Part shown: piece by piece, positions 20,101 to 27,180 of the stretch
Layout: each line of letters starts with the position of its first letter
Position numbering within the stretch: the first letter of the stretch is position 1
Source: Winogradskyella undariae
GTDB lineage: Bacteria; Bacteroidota; Bacteroidia; Flavobacteriales; Flavobacteriaceae
Assembly: GCF_013285155.1 (NCBI RefSeq)
Contig: NZ_JABTEL010000006.1
Span: forward strand, 1 to 64,000
Reading direction: 5' to 3'
Length of the DNA: 64,000 nucleotides
Translations under genes and position numbers: made by a program
The notes under the pieces: generated by a model
What the model was told of the DNA's origin: nothing
The model's database searches: none
What the model saw: the letters and a program-made list of their open reading frames with translations, nothing else

Positions 20101-20536
20101 ATCCTCCTTCTGCATATGTGCCTGTAAATTGGTTAGGGTAAGCGTTAGCATTATCCTGATGAGGTTCATCTACCGTAAAAATATAATATTTGTCAGGGTC
20201 TTCTGGTTTAGGAACTATAAGACCTGAAGATGTACTTGAAGGATCTCCATAAAGACCTGTGCCAGCAAAATAATCACCATTAGCCATTTTTTGATGATCC
20301 TGATTCCAAACGGTTTGTCCATCAGAATAAAAAAGTAAATTCCCTTCACTATCTGAAATAGAAGTGCAGCCTTCTAAAGTGTTTATTTGACCGTCTGTTA
20401 TGGCTGTAACAGTACCTGCTTGTGCATTAAATTGTAAACCAGCATTGTTTCCAAAATACCAAAAGGAAGCTTCATTTTGTGCAAATAACTGTATACTAGT
20501 AGATAAAAAGAGTAAAAATAAGAGTAATTTTTTCAT
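17105..20536 (-). CDS. T9SS type B protein with N-terminal beta-propeller-like domain
   Basis: From the ATG at 20536 the protein has 1143 residues. A TTG nine bases upstream is in frame but only adds residues before the signal peptide (MKKLLLFLLFLSTSIQLFAQ). Residues about 22-430 look like a WD40/TolB-type propeller common in flavobacterial T9SS cargo: SFWYFGNNAGLQFN, GNLLFYSDGQTVWN, KYYIFTVDEP and GYIKTSPDASKLIAAN. An Ig/PKD segment and four Asp-rich repeats follow. The end is a type B T9SS domain (FFTPNDDNVNDYW, FDRYGKLIKEL, ending NHFTLKR). It is first in a probable three-gene operon with 14649-17108 and 12827-14608. No exact TAnnTTTG box was seen upstream. Confidence 0.9.
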   Translation of the reverse strand: MKKLLLFLLFLSTSIQLFAQNEASFWYFGNNAGLQFNAQAGTVTAITDGQINTLEGCTSISDSEGNLLFYSDGQTVWNQDHQKMANGDYFAGTGLYGDPSSTSSGLIVPKPEDPDKYYIFTVDEPHQDNANAYPNQFTGTYAEGGSVPYQDDGFNNGFNYTLIDMTLNGGLGDVDINQKNIHLVTYDTSIPIENQYKCSEKITAVRAEDCSSFWVITHFGNKFYAFKIDENGVESTPVISEIGPYVPIEGYRRNSLGYIKTSPDASKLIAANYGEATITGENASGNIFLYDFNNETGIISNPLEIYSAENGNSPYGVEFSAESKKVYATVSEGASGSGTSYVLQWDLESSDIPNSQQTVHTSNSISSGALQLGIDKRIYRAQLSYNGHPTISKYLGVITNPEADGLDVNYNEEGVLLDINGSNQNTSLIGLPPFIQSLFNSEIDIIQNGISTTELKLCTNDTYTLQAIDITGADYVWSLDGVPLAETSSQLLIDTPGFYEVYIEPNNGECPIEGNAVVGVFDIPVAYPLADVKTCFDTNTEFYSFNFTNKNSEALLTQDPLFYNVRYFETEEDANANTDEITFPYFNTSNPQTIFVRVDNNENSNCYAINSFNLEIFTIPQIAELNTIEICDNYGDFMDGISVIDLNPLVPTIRGEQDENETTITFHESQNDAENKFNPLSLTYTNTTAFNDTIYIRIENTLNTNCFSTESFNIIINPIPVANTISILQCDEDGIPEGFTTFNINDRFSDITDNTSNTIEFYLSSTDAENQENEIDGNAFNNFFNPQIIYTRVTNSATGCINFSEISLEVSTTSSNNTSLKLCDTDDTEDGFMQFNLSNADANILAGLSTGLDLNYYETYEDALLETNPLGTTFTNTTAYHQIIYGRVENANACYGISEIELIVLELPQVETEFETQYCINLFPETMTIDGGIINDSPNNYYYLWSTGEDTSTIQIDTPGTYTVRVTNTNGCFKDRTVTVLPSNIATITNIEVVDATQNNSISILVSGEGDYEYALDDENGPYQDSNTFNNVLPGLYAIFVRNKNNCGVTESLVSVIGFPKFFTPNDDNVNDYWQVKGITEQFQPNSTIYIFDRYGKLIKELNPLSPGWDGTFSGKKMPTSDYWFKVTLEDGRTYTNHFTLKR
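17108..18236 (-). repeat. Copy 2 of an ungapped duplication of about 1.1 kb
   Basis: Partner of 14652-15780 at a constant offset of 2456 bp. It covers the 3' third of the upstream gene of the pair. The high similarity with no gaps indicates recent duplication or ongoing gene conversion. Confidence 0.8.
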
Positions 20537-20644
20537 AAATCCCAAAGGTGTAAATTACACATAAAATAAGCAATATAATAACTAGATTTTTTAATACTTC
20601 TAGTTATTATAAGCTTATAGAATTTAGGTAGTTACTCTAATAAA

Positions 20645-21469
20645 TTATAGGTCTCTCTTTTTTAATAAGAAGAAAGAAAAGAAGACAAAAATAGCGGTCC
20701 ATCCTAAGACAATAAAAATCTCGTACCAATGCACGGCAAAATCATAAACCATATCCGTATTATCTGGAAATTTAGTCATTATAATTCTTTGAATTGGCTG
20801 TTCAATTAGATTCCACATTGATTGTAAAGGGAATAAATCATGAATCTTATCGGCAATATCTCCATTGATTTTCCATTTCATTATTCCGTAAATAATAGAT
20901 TCTGCAATGAATAATATGAAAAGAAAACCTAAAGCAAATGCAGATCTTTTTACAAGTACGCCTAAAAATAGACACAAACTAAAGAAACCTACAAGCTTTA
21001 CAAAATAGGCAAGTAAGAAGTCAACCTCTCTAAATATTATTGAAGCTTCTGTGTAACTTGAATAATACATTCCAATTGCAAATGTTGCTAAACCAATTAA
21101 AAGGGTTGCGCATAAAGAGAAGAATACAATGGTATAAAATTTTGAAAGTATAAATTCCTTTTTACTCAATCCATCAATAAGGTTTTGTTTTAGCGTTTTG
21201 TTGCTATATTCATTACCAATCATACTCACTACTACTATGGCAAAGAAAAATTTAAATTGAGCCGCAAAAAAGGTGGTAATATGCCAGATGATTGGGAAGT
21301 TAAAAATCCCTAATTCACCAAGTTCTAAAGTGAAAAAACCAAAGAAATTAATTTTTATTGATGAAAGGATTAAAACGGTAAATGGTAAAATAAATGATAT
21401 TATAATTAATACTCTACTGGCTTTATTAAGCCAAAGTTTTTGTAATTCTAGTTGTATTAGACGTAACAT
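20645..21469 (-). CDS. ABC-2 type transporter permease
   Basis: A 274-residue, very hydrophobic protein with about six predicted membrane segments (for example VLIIISFILPFTVLILSSI, FFFAIVVVSMIGNEYS and FIVLGWTAIFVFFSFFLL). The motif EYSNKTLKQNLIDGLSKKEF between segments two and three is typical of ABC-2/BcrB-like permeases. It lies 59 bp downstream of an ATPase gene, and the two should form one inner-membrane exporter. The substrate cannot be read from sequence; relatives include bacitracin-type resistance exporters. Confidence 0.85.
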   Translation of the reverse strand: MLRLIQLELQKLWLNKASRVLIIISFILPFTVLILSSIKINFFGFFTLELGELGIFNFPIIWHITTFFAAQFKFFFAIVVVSMIGNEYSNKTLKQNLIDGLSKKEFILSKFYTIVFFSLCATLLIGLATFAIGMYYSSYTEASIIFREVDFLLAYFVKLVGFFSLCLFLGVLVKRSAFALGFLFILFIAESIIYGIMKWKINGDIADKIHDLFPLQSMWNLIEQPIQRIIMTKFPDNTDMVYDFAVHWYEIFIVLGWTAIFVFFSFFLLKKRDL

Positions 21470-21528
21470 ATATGATGAGTTTTACATATCCCTAAAGCTA
21501 AAGGAATGCTGTTGTTTTTGGATTGATT

Positions 21529-22425
21529 TTATTTGTTGTCTGTCAATTGTAAAAATTGTTCTTCTAAACTTTCTTTTCGTTTTACAAGATGAGAAAGTAG
21601 AATACCTCGATCAAACATTAATTGATTAAAATCGGAAGCCGACATTGGTTCATTTAAAAAAGCGGTAATTAATTCACCTTCAACTTTTATTTTTCCAAAA
21701 TTATCATGTAGTTCTAAGGCCCCTAATAATTCATCATGCTTTTTAGCTTTTAACTCAAAGAAACCATGACTATTAATCATTTCATCTACACGACCAGAAT
21801 ATAGTTTTTCTCCTTTACGTAAGACCACAACATGTGTACATACTTTTTCTACTTCGTCTAAAAGGTGAGAGGCTAAAAGTATGGTTGTGCCATTGGCAGC
21901 AATATCTTTTATAATTTGACGTATTTGATGAATTCCCTGTGGGTCTAATCCGTTAGTAGGTTCATCTAAAATTAAAATTTCAGGATCATTAAGTAGAGCA
22001 GAAGCAATGGCTAAACGCTGCTTCATACCTAAAGAAAAAGTTCTGAATTTGTGTGTTTTTCTGTCTAATAGACCAACAATATCTAGTTTTTCTTCAATTT
22101 TACTATGGTCAACACCTTTTATGCGGCAAACAAGTTTTAAGTTTTGTTCTGCTGTCATATAAGAGTAAAAATTTGGTCTTTCTATAATAGCACCAACTTT
22201 TTTAAGTGCATCGTGAGTTGTAATATTGCCATCAAACCAATGAAAATCACCTTGAGTTTTATTTACAACATTTAAAACGATACCTAATGTTGTAGATTTA
22301 CCACTTCCATTAGGTCCTAAAATACCATAAACATTGCCTTTGTTAATGGTGAAAGTTAGGTTTTTAACAGCCGTTAGATAGCCGAATTTCTTTGTAAGAT
22401 TACTGATCGTAAGTATTGGTTCCAA
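21529..22425 (-). CDS. ABC transporter ATP-binding protein
   Basis: A 298-residue ATPase with Walker A (GPNGSGKST, about 37-45), a degenerate signature (FSLGMKQRLAIASA, about 135) and Walker B with D-loop (LILDEPTNGLDPQG, about 155), followed by the H-loop (LLASHLLDEVE). A C-terminal extension of about 85 residues resembles the BcrA/DrrA type. No ATG fits: in-frame TTG at 22425 is the only start that leaves the first beta strand intact, and a stop lies a few codons upstream. It energises the permease encoded downstream. Drug, peptide or lipid export is possible. Confidence 0.88.
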   Translation of the reverse strand: MEPILTISNLTKKFGYLTAVKNLTFTINKGNVYGILGPNGSGKSTTLGIVLNVVNKTQGDFHWFDGNITTHDALKKVGAIIERPNFYSYMTAEQNLKLVCRIKGVDHSKIEEKLDIVGLLDRKTHKFRTFSLGMKQRLAIASALLNDPEILILDEPTNGLDPQGIHQIRQIIKDIAANGTTILLASHLLDEVEKVCTHVVVLRKGEKLYSGRVDEMINSHGFFELKAKKHDELLGALELHDNFGKIKVEGELITAFLNEPMSASDFNQLMFDRGILLSHLVKRKESLEEQFLQLTDNK

Positions 22426-22524
22426 ATTGATAAAGATTGATTAGTTATAAAATAAGACGAACTAATGGTTATATTGTTACAGCATAAAAATAGAAAGTAT
22501 TAATTTAGTTCTGAATTTAATGTT

Positions 22525-23586
22525 ATGGAAGATTTAAAAATTTCAAAAAAGAAACCATCATATCCAATAAATGATAAGCTGCAATCTTATTTGGAAAGAT
22601 ATGATAGAAATATGCGTTCGCCTATTGTTTATGACGATTTATTGCGTTTTCAGGGTTCTGTTGTGGTTTATGATGAAGATGATGAGGATACATTATGGGT
22701 TAGAGTCTATTATAGTGACTCGGAAAGAGAAGAAATAGATTTTGCATTAAAACGGGTTTATTCTAACTTGATTTCTGATGGAAATGAATATATCTTTAAG
22801 TACCTAAATGTAGATTCAATTGATTTTTGCACCTTCGGTAATTCTCAGCCTTTTAGAATTAAGGTTCGAAATATTTTGAATGATAATTACACTAATTTCT
22901 ATGTAAAAAAAGCTGATGCTTCTAGAGTTTATGGTTTAGAATTAGAACACATGTTGTCTCCTCATTATCTTAACTTTTTAGTTTATAAAGATACTTTGGT
23001 AGAGGAACATATTGCAGGGATTCCTGGAGATGTTTTTATGAAAGATATGCTGCCAAAATGTACTCCGGTAGAGCAGTCTCAAATAGCTAAAGAATTTGTA
23101 AAGTTTAATGAACGTTGCTTAATTAGACTTTTAGGAGATATGCGTTCTTACAATTATGTCATTGTGCCAACACACGATTTTGATCATGTTGTTTATAAAA
23201 TTAGAGCCATAGATTTTGATCAGCAAAGTTACGAGGGGAAGCTTAATATTTATAGACCTCAGTTTTTTAAAGAGAATCACGACATGGTTAAGTTGGTGAG
23301 ACGTAAAATTCAGAAAGAGTCAGTAGATCAATATAAAATTGAAGAACGCTCTATTGTTGCAAGACGTATGATTAGTTTTAATAGTAGAATAAATTTGCTG
23401 TTAGATTGTATGATGAATGATACGCTTTCTACGCAAGAACATATTGAAATGTTACGAGAAGAAATTTATAATTTTACTCACGATTTAGAGTTTAGACGAA
23501 GTGAAGGTATGGGCAGTATACTAAAAAATGCCTTAGATTTCGTGAAACGAAATTACCAAGGCATTAATATGAAAAATTTTCTTTAG
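22525..23586 (+). CDS. Conserved-looking hypothetical protein, possible kinase-like fold
   Basis: I do not recognise this 353-residue protein with confidence. It has no signal peptide or membrane segment, so it is probably cytoplasmic. It has an acidic patch (VVVYDEDDEDTLWVRVYY, about 50-67). Residues about 205-245 hold LLGDMRSYNYVIVPTHDFDH followed by YKIRAIDFDQQSYEG. The spacing of GD..SYNYV and AIDFD loosely resembles the catalytic loop and metal-binding motif of kinase-like folds, but the canonical HxD is absent, so this is weak inference. It stands alone on the plus strand, divergent from the ABC exporter and convergent with 23593-24111. Confidence 0.6.
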   Translation: MEDLKISKKKPSYPINDKLQSYLERYDRNMRSPIVYDDLLRFQGSVVVYDEDDEDTLWVRVYYSDSEREEIDFALKRVYSNLISDGNEYIFKYLNVDSIDFCTFGNSQPFRIKVRNILNDNYTNFYVKKADASRVYGLELEHMLSPHYLNFLVYKDTLVEEHIAGIPGDVFMKDMLPKCTPVEQSQIAKEFVKFNERCLIRLLGDMRSYNYVIVPTHDFDHVVYKIRAIDFDQQSYEGKLNIYRPQFFKENHDMVKLVRRKIQKESVDQYKIEERSIVARRMISFNSRINLLLDCMMNDTLSTQEHIEMLREEIYNFTHDLEFRRSEGMGSILKNALDFVKRNYQGINMKNFL

Positions 23587-23592
23587 TTTATT

Positions 23593-24111
23593 TTAATTCC
23601 AATTTTCATCAAAATTTAAATTATCGTAATCGTCAAGATCTAAATCGTCGTCAAACTCATTGTATTCGTCTTCATCCTCTTCAGCTTCAAAAGTTTTTTC
23701 TGGAGCTTCATCAGGAATTTGACCGTGTACAAACATTAAATTTGGATAATCGGTACCTTCGGCTTCTTCTACAATTTCACCTAATTCTACGTAGAATGTC
23801 CACATGTTCATAAAATCGTAAACGTATATTAAACGTGTTGCAGCTTCGTGAATCAAAGAATTAATGATGGTTTCGTTCATCATTTTTACTTCATTTCCAG
23901 CTTCACTCATGTCCATCATAGCGATTTCTTCACCTTGATTCCATTGGTCATCACTAACATAAAACGAGGCCATTTGCATACCATCAAACCCAAAAGATTG
24001 AGTAATAGTATTATGTAGGTCTTCCATGGTATCGCTTTCGCGGATTTCTATATCGCGGAATACATCTTCTTCTGTATCGTTGTCTAGTATAATTCTAAAT
24101 CTGTAAATCAT
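23593..24111 (-). CDS. pRiA4b ORF-3-like (IS1096 TnpR-like) family protein
   Basis: A 172-residue protein with the ubiquitin-like pattern of the plasmid pRiA4b ORF-3 family: YRFRIILDNDTEEDVFRDIE, LHNTITQSFGFDG, MASFYVSD and YVYDFMNMWTFYVEL. The last 40 residues are strongly acidic (EEDEDEYNEFDDDLDLDDYD). Despite the family name I see no mobile element here; in flavobacteria this is an ordinary chromosomal gene of unknown role. A TAACTTTG box lies 4 nt before the ATG, suggesting a leaderless transcript. It lies 24 bp downstream of the ctaA-like gene. Confidence 0.8.
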   Translation of the reverse strand: MIYRFRIILDNDTEEDVFRDIEIRESDTMEDLHNTITQSFGFDGMQMASFYVSDDQWNQGEEIAMMDMSEAGNEVKMMNETIINSLIHEAATRLIYVYDFMNMWTFYVELGEIVEEAEGTDYPNLMFVHGQIPDEAPEKTFEAEEDEDEYNEFDDDLDLDDYDNLNFDENWN

Positions 24112-24115
24112 GCTG

Positions 24116-24123
24116 CAAAGTTA
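24116..24123 (-). promoter_or_regulatory. -7 promoter box (TAACTTTG) 4 nt before ATG
   Basis: On the minus strand TAACTTTG is followed by CAGC and then the ATG at 24111. The spacing leaves almost no 5' leader. No -33 element was found. Confidence 0.5.
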
Positions 24124-24135
24124 AATATTTTTTAA

Positions 24136-25158
24136 TTATTTAGTAAAGCGATGTAGGGTAAAAGTCATTGCACTTAATAAAATAAAAGCACCAACTTGAT
24201 GTAGAACACCTAACATAACCGGAACTGCAAGAACTAAGGTTAAAACCCCTAATAAAAACTGAACACCAACCATTATTAAAAGCAAGTTGATCCCTTTAGT
24301 TTGTAAAGCTGTTAATTTAGTTCGTTTTGCCTTATACCAAATTGCTAGGATAAAAATTACCACAACATAAGCCATCGTTCTGTGTACAAACTGAACGCCA
24401 CTTTTACCTTCAAAAAAATTAAGGTAAACAGGGCTGTATTCAATAAATACAGTTTCGTGTATCCATTTACCGTCACTCATTAATGGCCAATGATTATGAA
24501 TCCATCCGGCATCTAAACCAGCCACAAAAGCGCCATAAATAATTTGAACAATAAGAACGCCTAAACCAATTCTTATAAAGTTTCTTAATTTTTTGTCAAT
24601 CACTTTTTTCTCAGGAAGCATTAAATCTAAAGCAACCCAAAATGTGTAAGCAAAGGTTAAAAATGCTGTCGTTAAGTGTGCTGCTAGTCTAAAATGACTC
24701 ACATTAGGTTTATCTACTAAACCCGATTTTACCATATACCAACCTAAAAAACCTTGAAAACCTCCTAAAATAAGTAGAATAACAGATTTCTTGATAGTAG
24801 ATTTAGATAGTCGTTTTTTAATTAAGAAATAAATAAAAGGAATGATAAAAACCATACCGATAAAACGACCAATCACTCTATGAATCCATTCCCAGAAATA
24901 AATATCTTTAAATTCTTCTAAGTTGAAGTGATTATGTAATTTTTGATATTCAGGATACTGCTTGTAAAGTTCGAAGGCTTCATTCCATTCTACTTCATTC
25001 ATTGGGGGAATCGTCCCTGAAATTAATTTGTAATTGGAGATTGATAAGCCAGAATGTGTTAGTCTAGTGATACCACCGACAATAACCATAATGAAAATTA
25101 AAGCACAACCTGTCAATAACCAGTAAATAACTGCCTTATTTTCTTTGTTTTTTTTCAA
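24136..25158 (-). CDS. ctaA: Heme A synthase (COX15/CtaA family)
   Basis: A 340-residue integral membrane protein with about eight transmembrane helices in two similar halves. It carries the family's heme-binding histidines in RLTHSGLS, EWIHRVIGRFIG, HFRLAAHLTTAFL, QFVHRTMAYVV and GVLHQVGAFILL. It converts heme O to heme A for aa3-type cytochrome oxidases. The start is unusual: an in-frame TTG at 25158 inside a CTTTGAAA repeat is the only candidate, since an in-frame stop lies a few codons upstream and the next ATG is inside the first helix. The repeat that supplies the start borders the frameshifted four-helix-bundle gene upstream. Confidence 0.9.
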   Translation of the reverse strand: MKKNKENKAVIYWLLTGCALIFIMVIVGGITRLTHSGLSISNYKLISGTIPPMNEVEWNEAFELYKQYPEYQKLHNHFNLEEFKDIYFWEWIHRVIGRFIGMVFIIPFIYFLIKKRLSKSTIKKSVILLILGGFQGFLGWYMVKSGLVDKPNVSHFRLAAHLTTAFLTFAYTFWVALDLMLPEKKVIDKKLRNFIRIGLGVLIVQIIYGAFVAGLDAGWIHNHWPLMSDGKWIHETVFIEYSPVYLNFFEGKSGVQFVHRTMAYVVVIFILAIWYKAKRTKLTALQTKGINLLLIMVGVQFLLGVLTLVLAVPVMLGVLHQVGAFILLSAMTFTLHRFTK

Positions 25159-25192
25159 AGTTTCAAAGTTTTAATGTTTCAAAGCATCAAAG
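25155..25192 (+). repeat. Octamer-phased CAAAG repeat, left flank of the four-helix-bundle cassette
   Basis: Four copies of TCAAAG start at 25155, 25163, 25179 and 25187, all on an 8-bp grid. The array covers the stop side of the frameshifted four-helix-bundle gene and contains the TTG start of ctaA. Confidence 0.7.
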
Positions 25193-25193
25193 T

Positions 25194-25555
25194 TTAACCT
25201 TTAATTTTTCTTATGAAACTAGTTAACATTCGTTCAATTTCTCTTGTATCGTTATAAAGTTTATTAAAACTAACTTCGTTTAAAAATTTCAAATTATAGG
25301 AAATTTCTAATTGTGTTTGTAACTCAAATAACGAACTAAGAGCAATATTTAAAAATCTTAAATAATCTTTTTTCCATCTCTACCATATCCTTCTGCAATA
25401 TTGCTAGGTATTGAAGTTGCTGATCTTTTAATTTGAGATGTTAAAGCATATAATTCATCAGATGGAAAAACTTTCACTTCAGTATAAATTTCAGTTACTA
25501 AAGTCATTGACTTTTGCCAAACTAAAAGTTTACGATATGTATGGTCGTTTTTCAT
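25194..25555 (-). pseudogene. Frameshifted four-helix-bundle protein (23S rRNA-IVS / S23 family)
   Basis: The ATG at 25555 opens a frame matching the four-helix-bundle family (KLLVWQKSM, TEIYTEVKVFP, LTSQIKRSATSIPSNIAEG). It stops after 65 residues just past GYGRDGKK. At 25368-25373 there is a run of six A on the coding strand. One more A would give GKKDYLRFLNIALSSLFELQ and an open frame to the stop at 25194, for a normal product of 120 residues ending FIRKIKG. This is therefore a single-base deletion in a homopolymer: a real pseudogene, a sequencing error, or a slippage site. These proteins are also known from intervening sequences in 23S rRNA and resemble the Avd fold; their function is unclear. 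Confidence 0.85.
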
Positions 25556-25592
25556 CTTTGTGTCTTTGCTACTTTGTGTCTTTGTTACTTTT
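25556..25592 (-). repeat. Octamer-phased CAAAG repeat, right flank of the four-helix-bundle cassette
   Basis: On the minus strand CAAAG occurs four times at exactly 8-bp spacing (plus-strand CTTTG at 25556, 25564, 25572 and 25580), with a degenerate fifth unit. It is inverted relative to the left flank. It encodes the last codons (SNKDTK, stop) of the CCA-adding enzyme. Confidence 0.75.
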
Positions 25593-27005
25593 TAACGCAA
25601 CAGTTAAACCCAAATCCTTCCCTCGTTTCAACATCAACTCAAAAGCGGCTGCATGTTCATTAGGGATTTCACCTTCTAAAATAGCTTCTTTTATCGTTTC
25701 TTTAATTAACCCAATTTCTCTTGAAGGTTTTAAATTAAAGGTTTCCATAATTTCTTCACCTGAAACAGGTGGTTGAAAATTTCGAACTTGATCGCGTTCT
25801 TCAACTTCAACAATTTTATCTCTAACTTTCTGAAAGTTATTATGATATTTTTTAAATTTCTTTGGGTTCTTAGTTGTTATGTCTGCTTCACAAAGCGTCA
25901 TTAAATCTTCTACATGATCTCCTGCATCAAAAACCAAACGTCGTACGGCAGAATCGGTAACTTCTGAAGCTAAAACAATAGGTCGAGAACTCATAAAAAC
26001 CATTTTCTGAACAAATTTCATTTTGTCATTCAATGGCATTTTTAAACGCTTAAAGAGTTTGTAAACCATCTTAGAACCTACAAATTCGTGTGCATGGAAA
26101 GTCCAACCAATTTTTTTATGGAATTTTTTAGTTGGTGCTTTTCCTATGTCATGTAATAATGCAGCCCAACGTAACCAAAGGTTATCGGTAGTTTTAGCAA
26201 TATTATCTACAACTTCTAAAGTGTGATAAAAATTATCTTTATGGCGTTGGCCTTCAATTTCATCAATACCTTTAAGCGCTGTTAATTCAGGTAAAATATA
26301 TTGAAGAAGTCCTGTTTGTTCTAAATGAATAAAACCAATAGAAGGTGTTTTACTTTCTAAAATTTTATGGAGTTCAACAACAATACGCTCTTTGGTAATA
26401 ATTGTAATGCGATCTTTATTATCAGCAATGGCTTTTAGCGATGTCTCTTCAATTTTAAAATTGAGTTGTGTAGCAAAACGAATTGCGCGCATCATGCGTA
26501 ACGGATCGTCACTGTAAGTAATATCAGGATTTAAAGGTGTACGAATAATCCCTTTGTCTAAATCACTAAGGCCATCAAAAGGATCTAAAAGTTCTCCAAA
26601 ATTGTTTTCATTTAAGCTTAAAGCTAAAGCGTTAATCGTAAAATCACGTCGGTTTTGGTCATCTTTAAGCGTGCCATTTTCAACAACAGGGTTTCTACTA
26701 TTTTCGTTATAGCTTTCTTTACGCGCACCTACAAATTCAATTTCAATATCATCATAACGTAACATTGCTGTTCCGTAAGTTTTAAAAACCTGAACTTTAG
26801 GATGGTTTGGTAAATTTTTAGCGACTTGTTTAGCTAATTCAATACCGCTACCTACAGCAACCACATCAATATCTTTTGCATCACCTCGTTCTAAAAGATA
26901 GTCGCGTACAAAGCCGCCAATGACGTAGCTTTCTACTTGCAATTCTTCTGCAGATTGAGTGATGTATTTAAATATGCTGTGCTTTAATGCTTGTTTGTGA
27001 TTCAT
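25569..27005 (-). CDS. cca: CCA-adding enzyme / tRNA nucleotidyltransferase with HD domain
   Basis: A 478-residue class II nucleotidyltransferase with the head motif GGFVRDYLL and metal-binding DIDVV (about 28-50), RRDFTINALAL (about 139) and the DDPLRMMRAIRFATQL neck motif (about 185). An HD phosphohydrolase domain follows (about 245-345; LLHDIGKAPTKK). It adds or repairs the CCA end of tRNAs; a poly(A) polymerase role cannot be excluded from sequence. The C-terminal residues after VALK are encoded by the CAAAG repeat of the adjoining cassette and are probably not original. A TATCTTTG box lies 64 bp upstream of the ATG. Confidence 0.9.
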   Translation of the reverse strand: MNHKQALKHSIFKYITQSAEELQVESYVIGGFVRDYLLERGDAKDIDVVAVGSGIELAKQVAKNLPNHPKVQVFKTYGTAMLRYDDIEIEFVGARKESYNENSRNPVVENGTLKDDQNRRDFTINALALSLNENNFGELLDPFDGLSDLDKGIIRTPLNPDITYSDDPLRMMRAIRFATQLNFKIEETSLKAIADNKDRITIITKERIVVELHKILESKTPSIGFIHLEQTGLLQYILPELTALKGIDEIEGQRHKDNFYHTLEVVDNIAKTTDNLWLRWAALLHDIGKAPTKKFHKKIGWTFHAHEFVGSKMVYKLFKRLKMPLNDKMKFVQKMVFMSSRPIVLASEVTDSAVRRLVFDAGDHVEDLMTLCEADITTKNPKKFKKYHNNFQKVRDKIVEVEERDQVRNFQPPVSGEEIMETFNLKPSREIGLIKETIKEAILEGEIPNEHAAAFELMLKRGKDLGLTVALKSNKDTK

Positions 27006-27068
27006 AGGATAATTGAAAGTACAGAGGCTCTAAAATGAATTAAAAAGGAACTGTATTTTTTAGCTGCG

Positions 27069-27076
27069 CAAAGATA
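27069..27076 (-). promoter_or_regulatory. -7 promoter box (TATCTTTG) upstream of cca
   Basis: Minus-strand TATCTTTG, 64 bp before the ATG at 27005. Confidence 0.45.
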
Positions 27077-27180
27077 CGACACAAGGCCAATTTTTTAAAA
27101 TGAATATTACCCTTTTTAACATAGAAGAATAAATTAGAATTAAAATATTTTAATAATTCTTAAAAACACCTGTAAAAAGG

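Noticed and set aside
1..20536. RTX toxin or phage tail-fibre cluster
   Set aside because: Asp-rich repeats superficially resemble RTX, but the spacing is about 95 residues and the C-termini are T9SS sorting domains; no toxin-type transporter or phage gene is present.
21273..21629. 118-residue plus-strand frame
   Set aside because: Antisense to the ABC permease and ATPase genes, both of which have clear family motifs; no coding character of its own.
23593..24111. Mobile element suggested by the family name of the pRiA4b ORF-3 gene
   Set aside because: No transposase, terminal repeats or target duplication are seen; the gene is a common chromosomal one in this group.
25155..25592. Phased CAAAG repeats as a CRISPR array
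   Set aside because: Units are only 8 bp with no spacers of 30 bp or so, and no cas genes are present.
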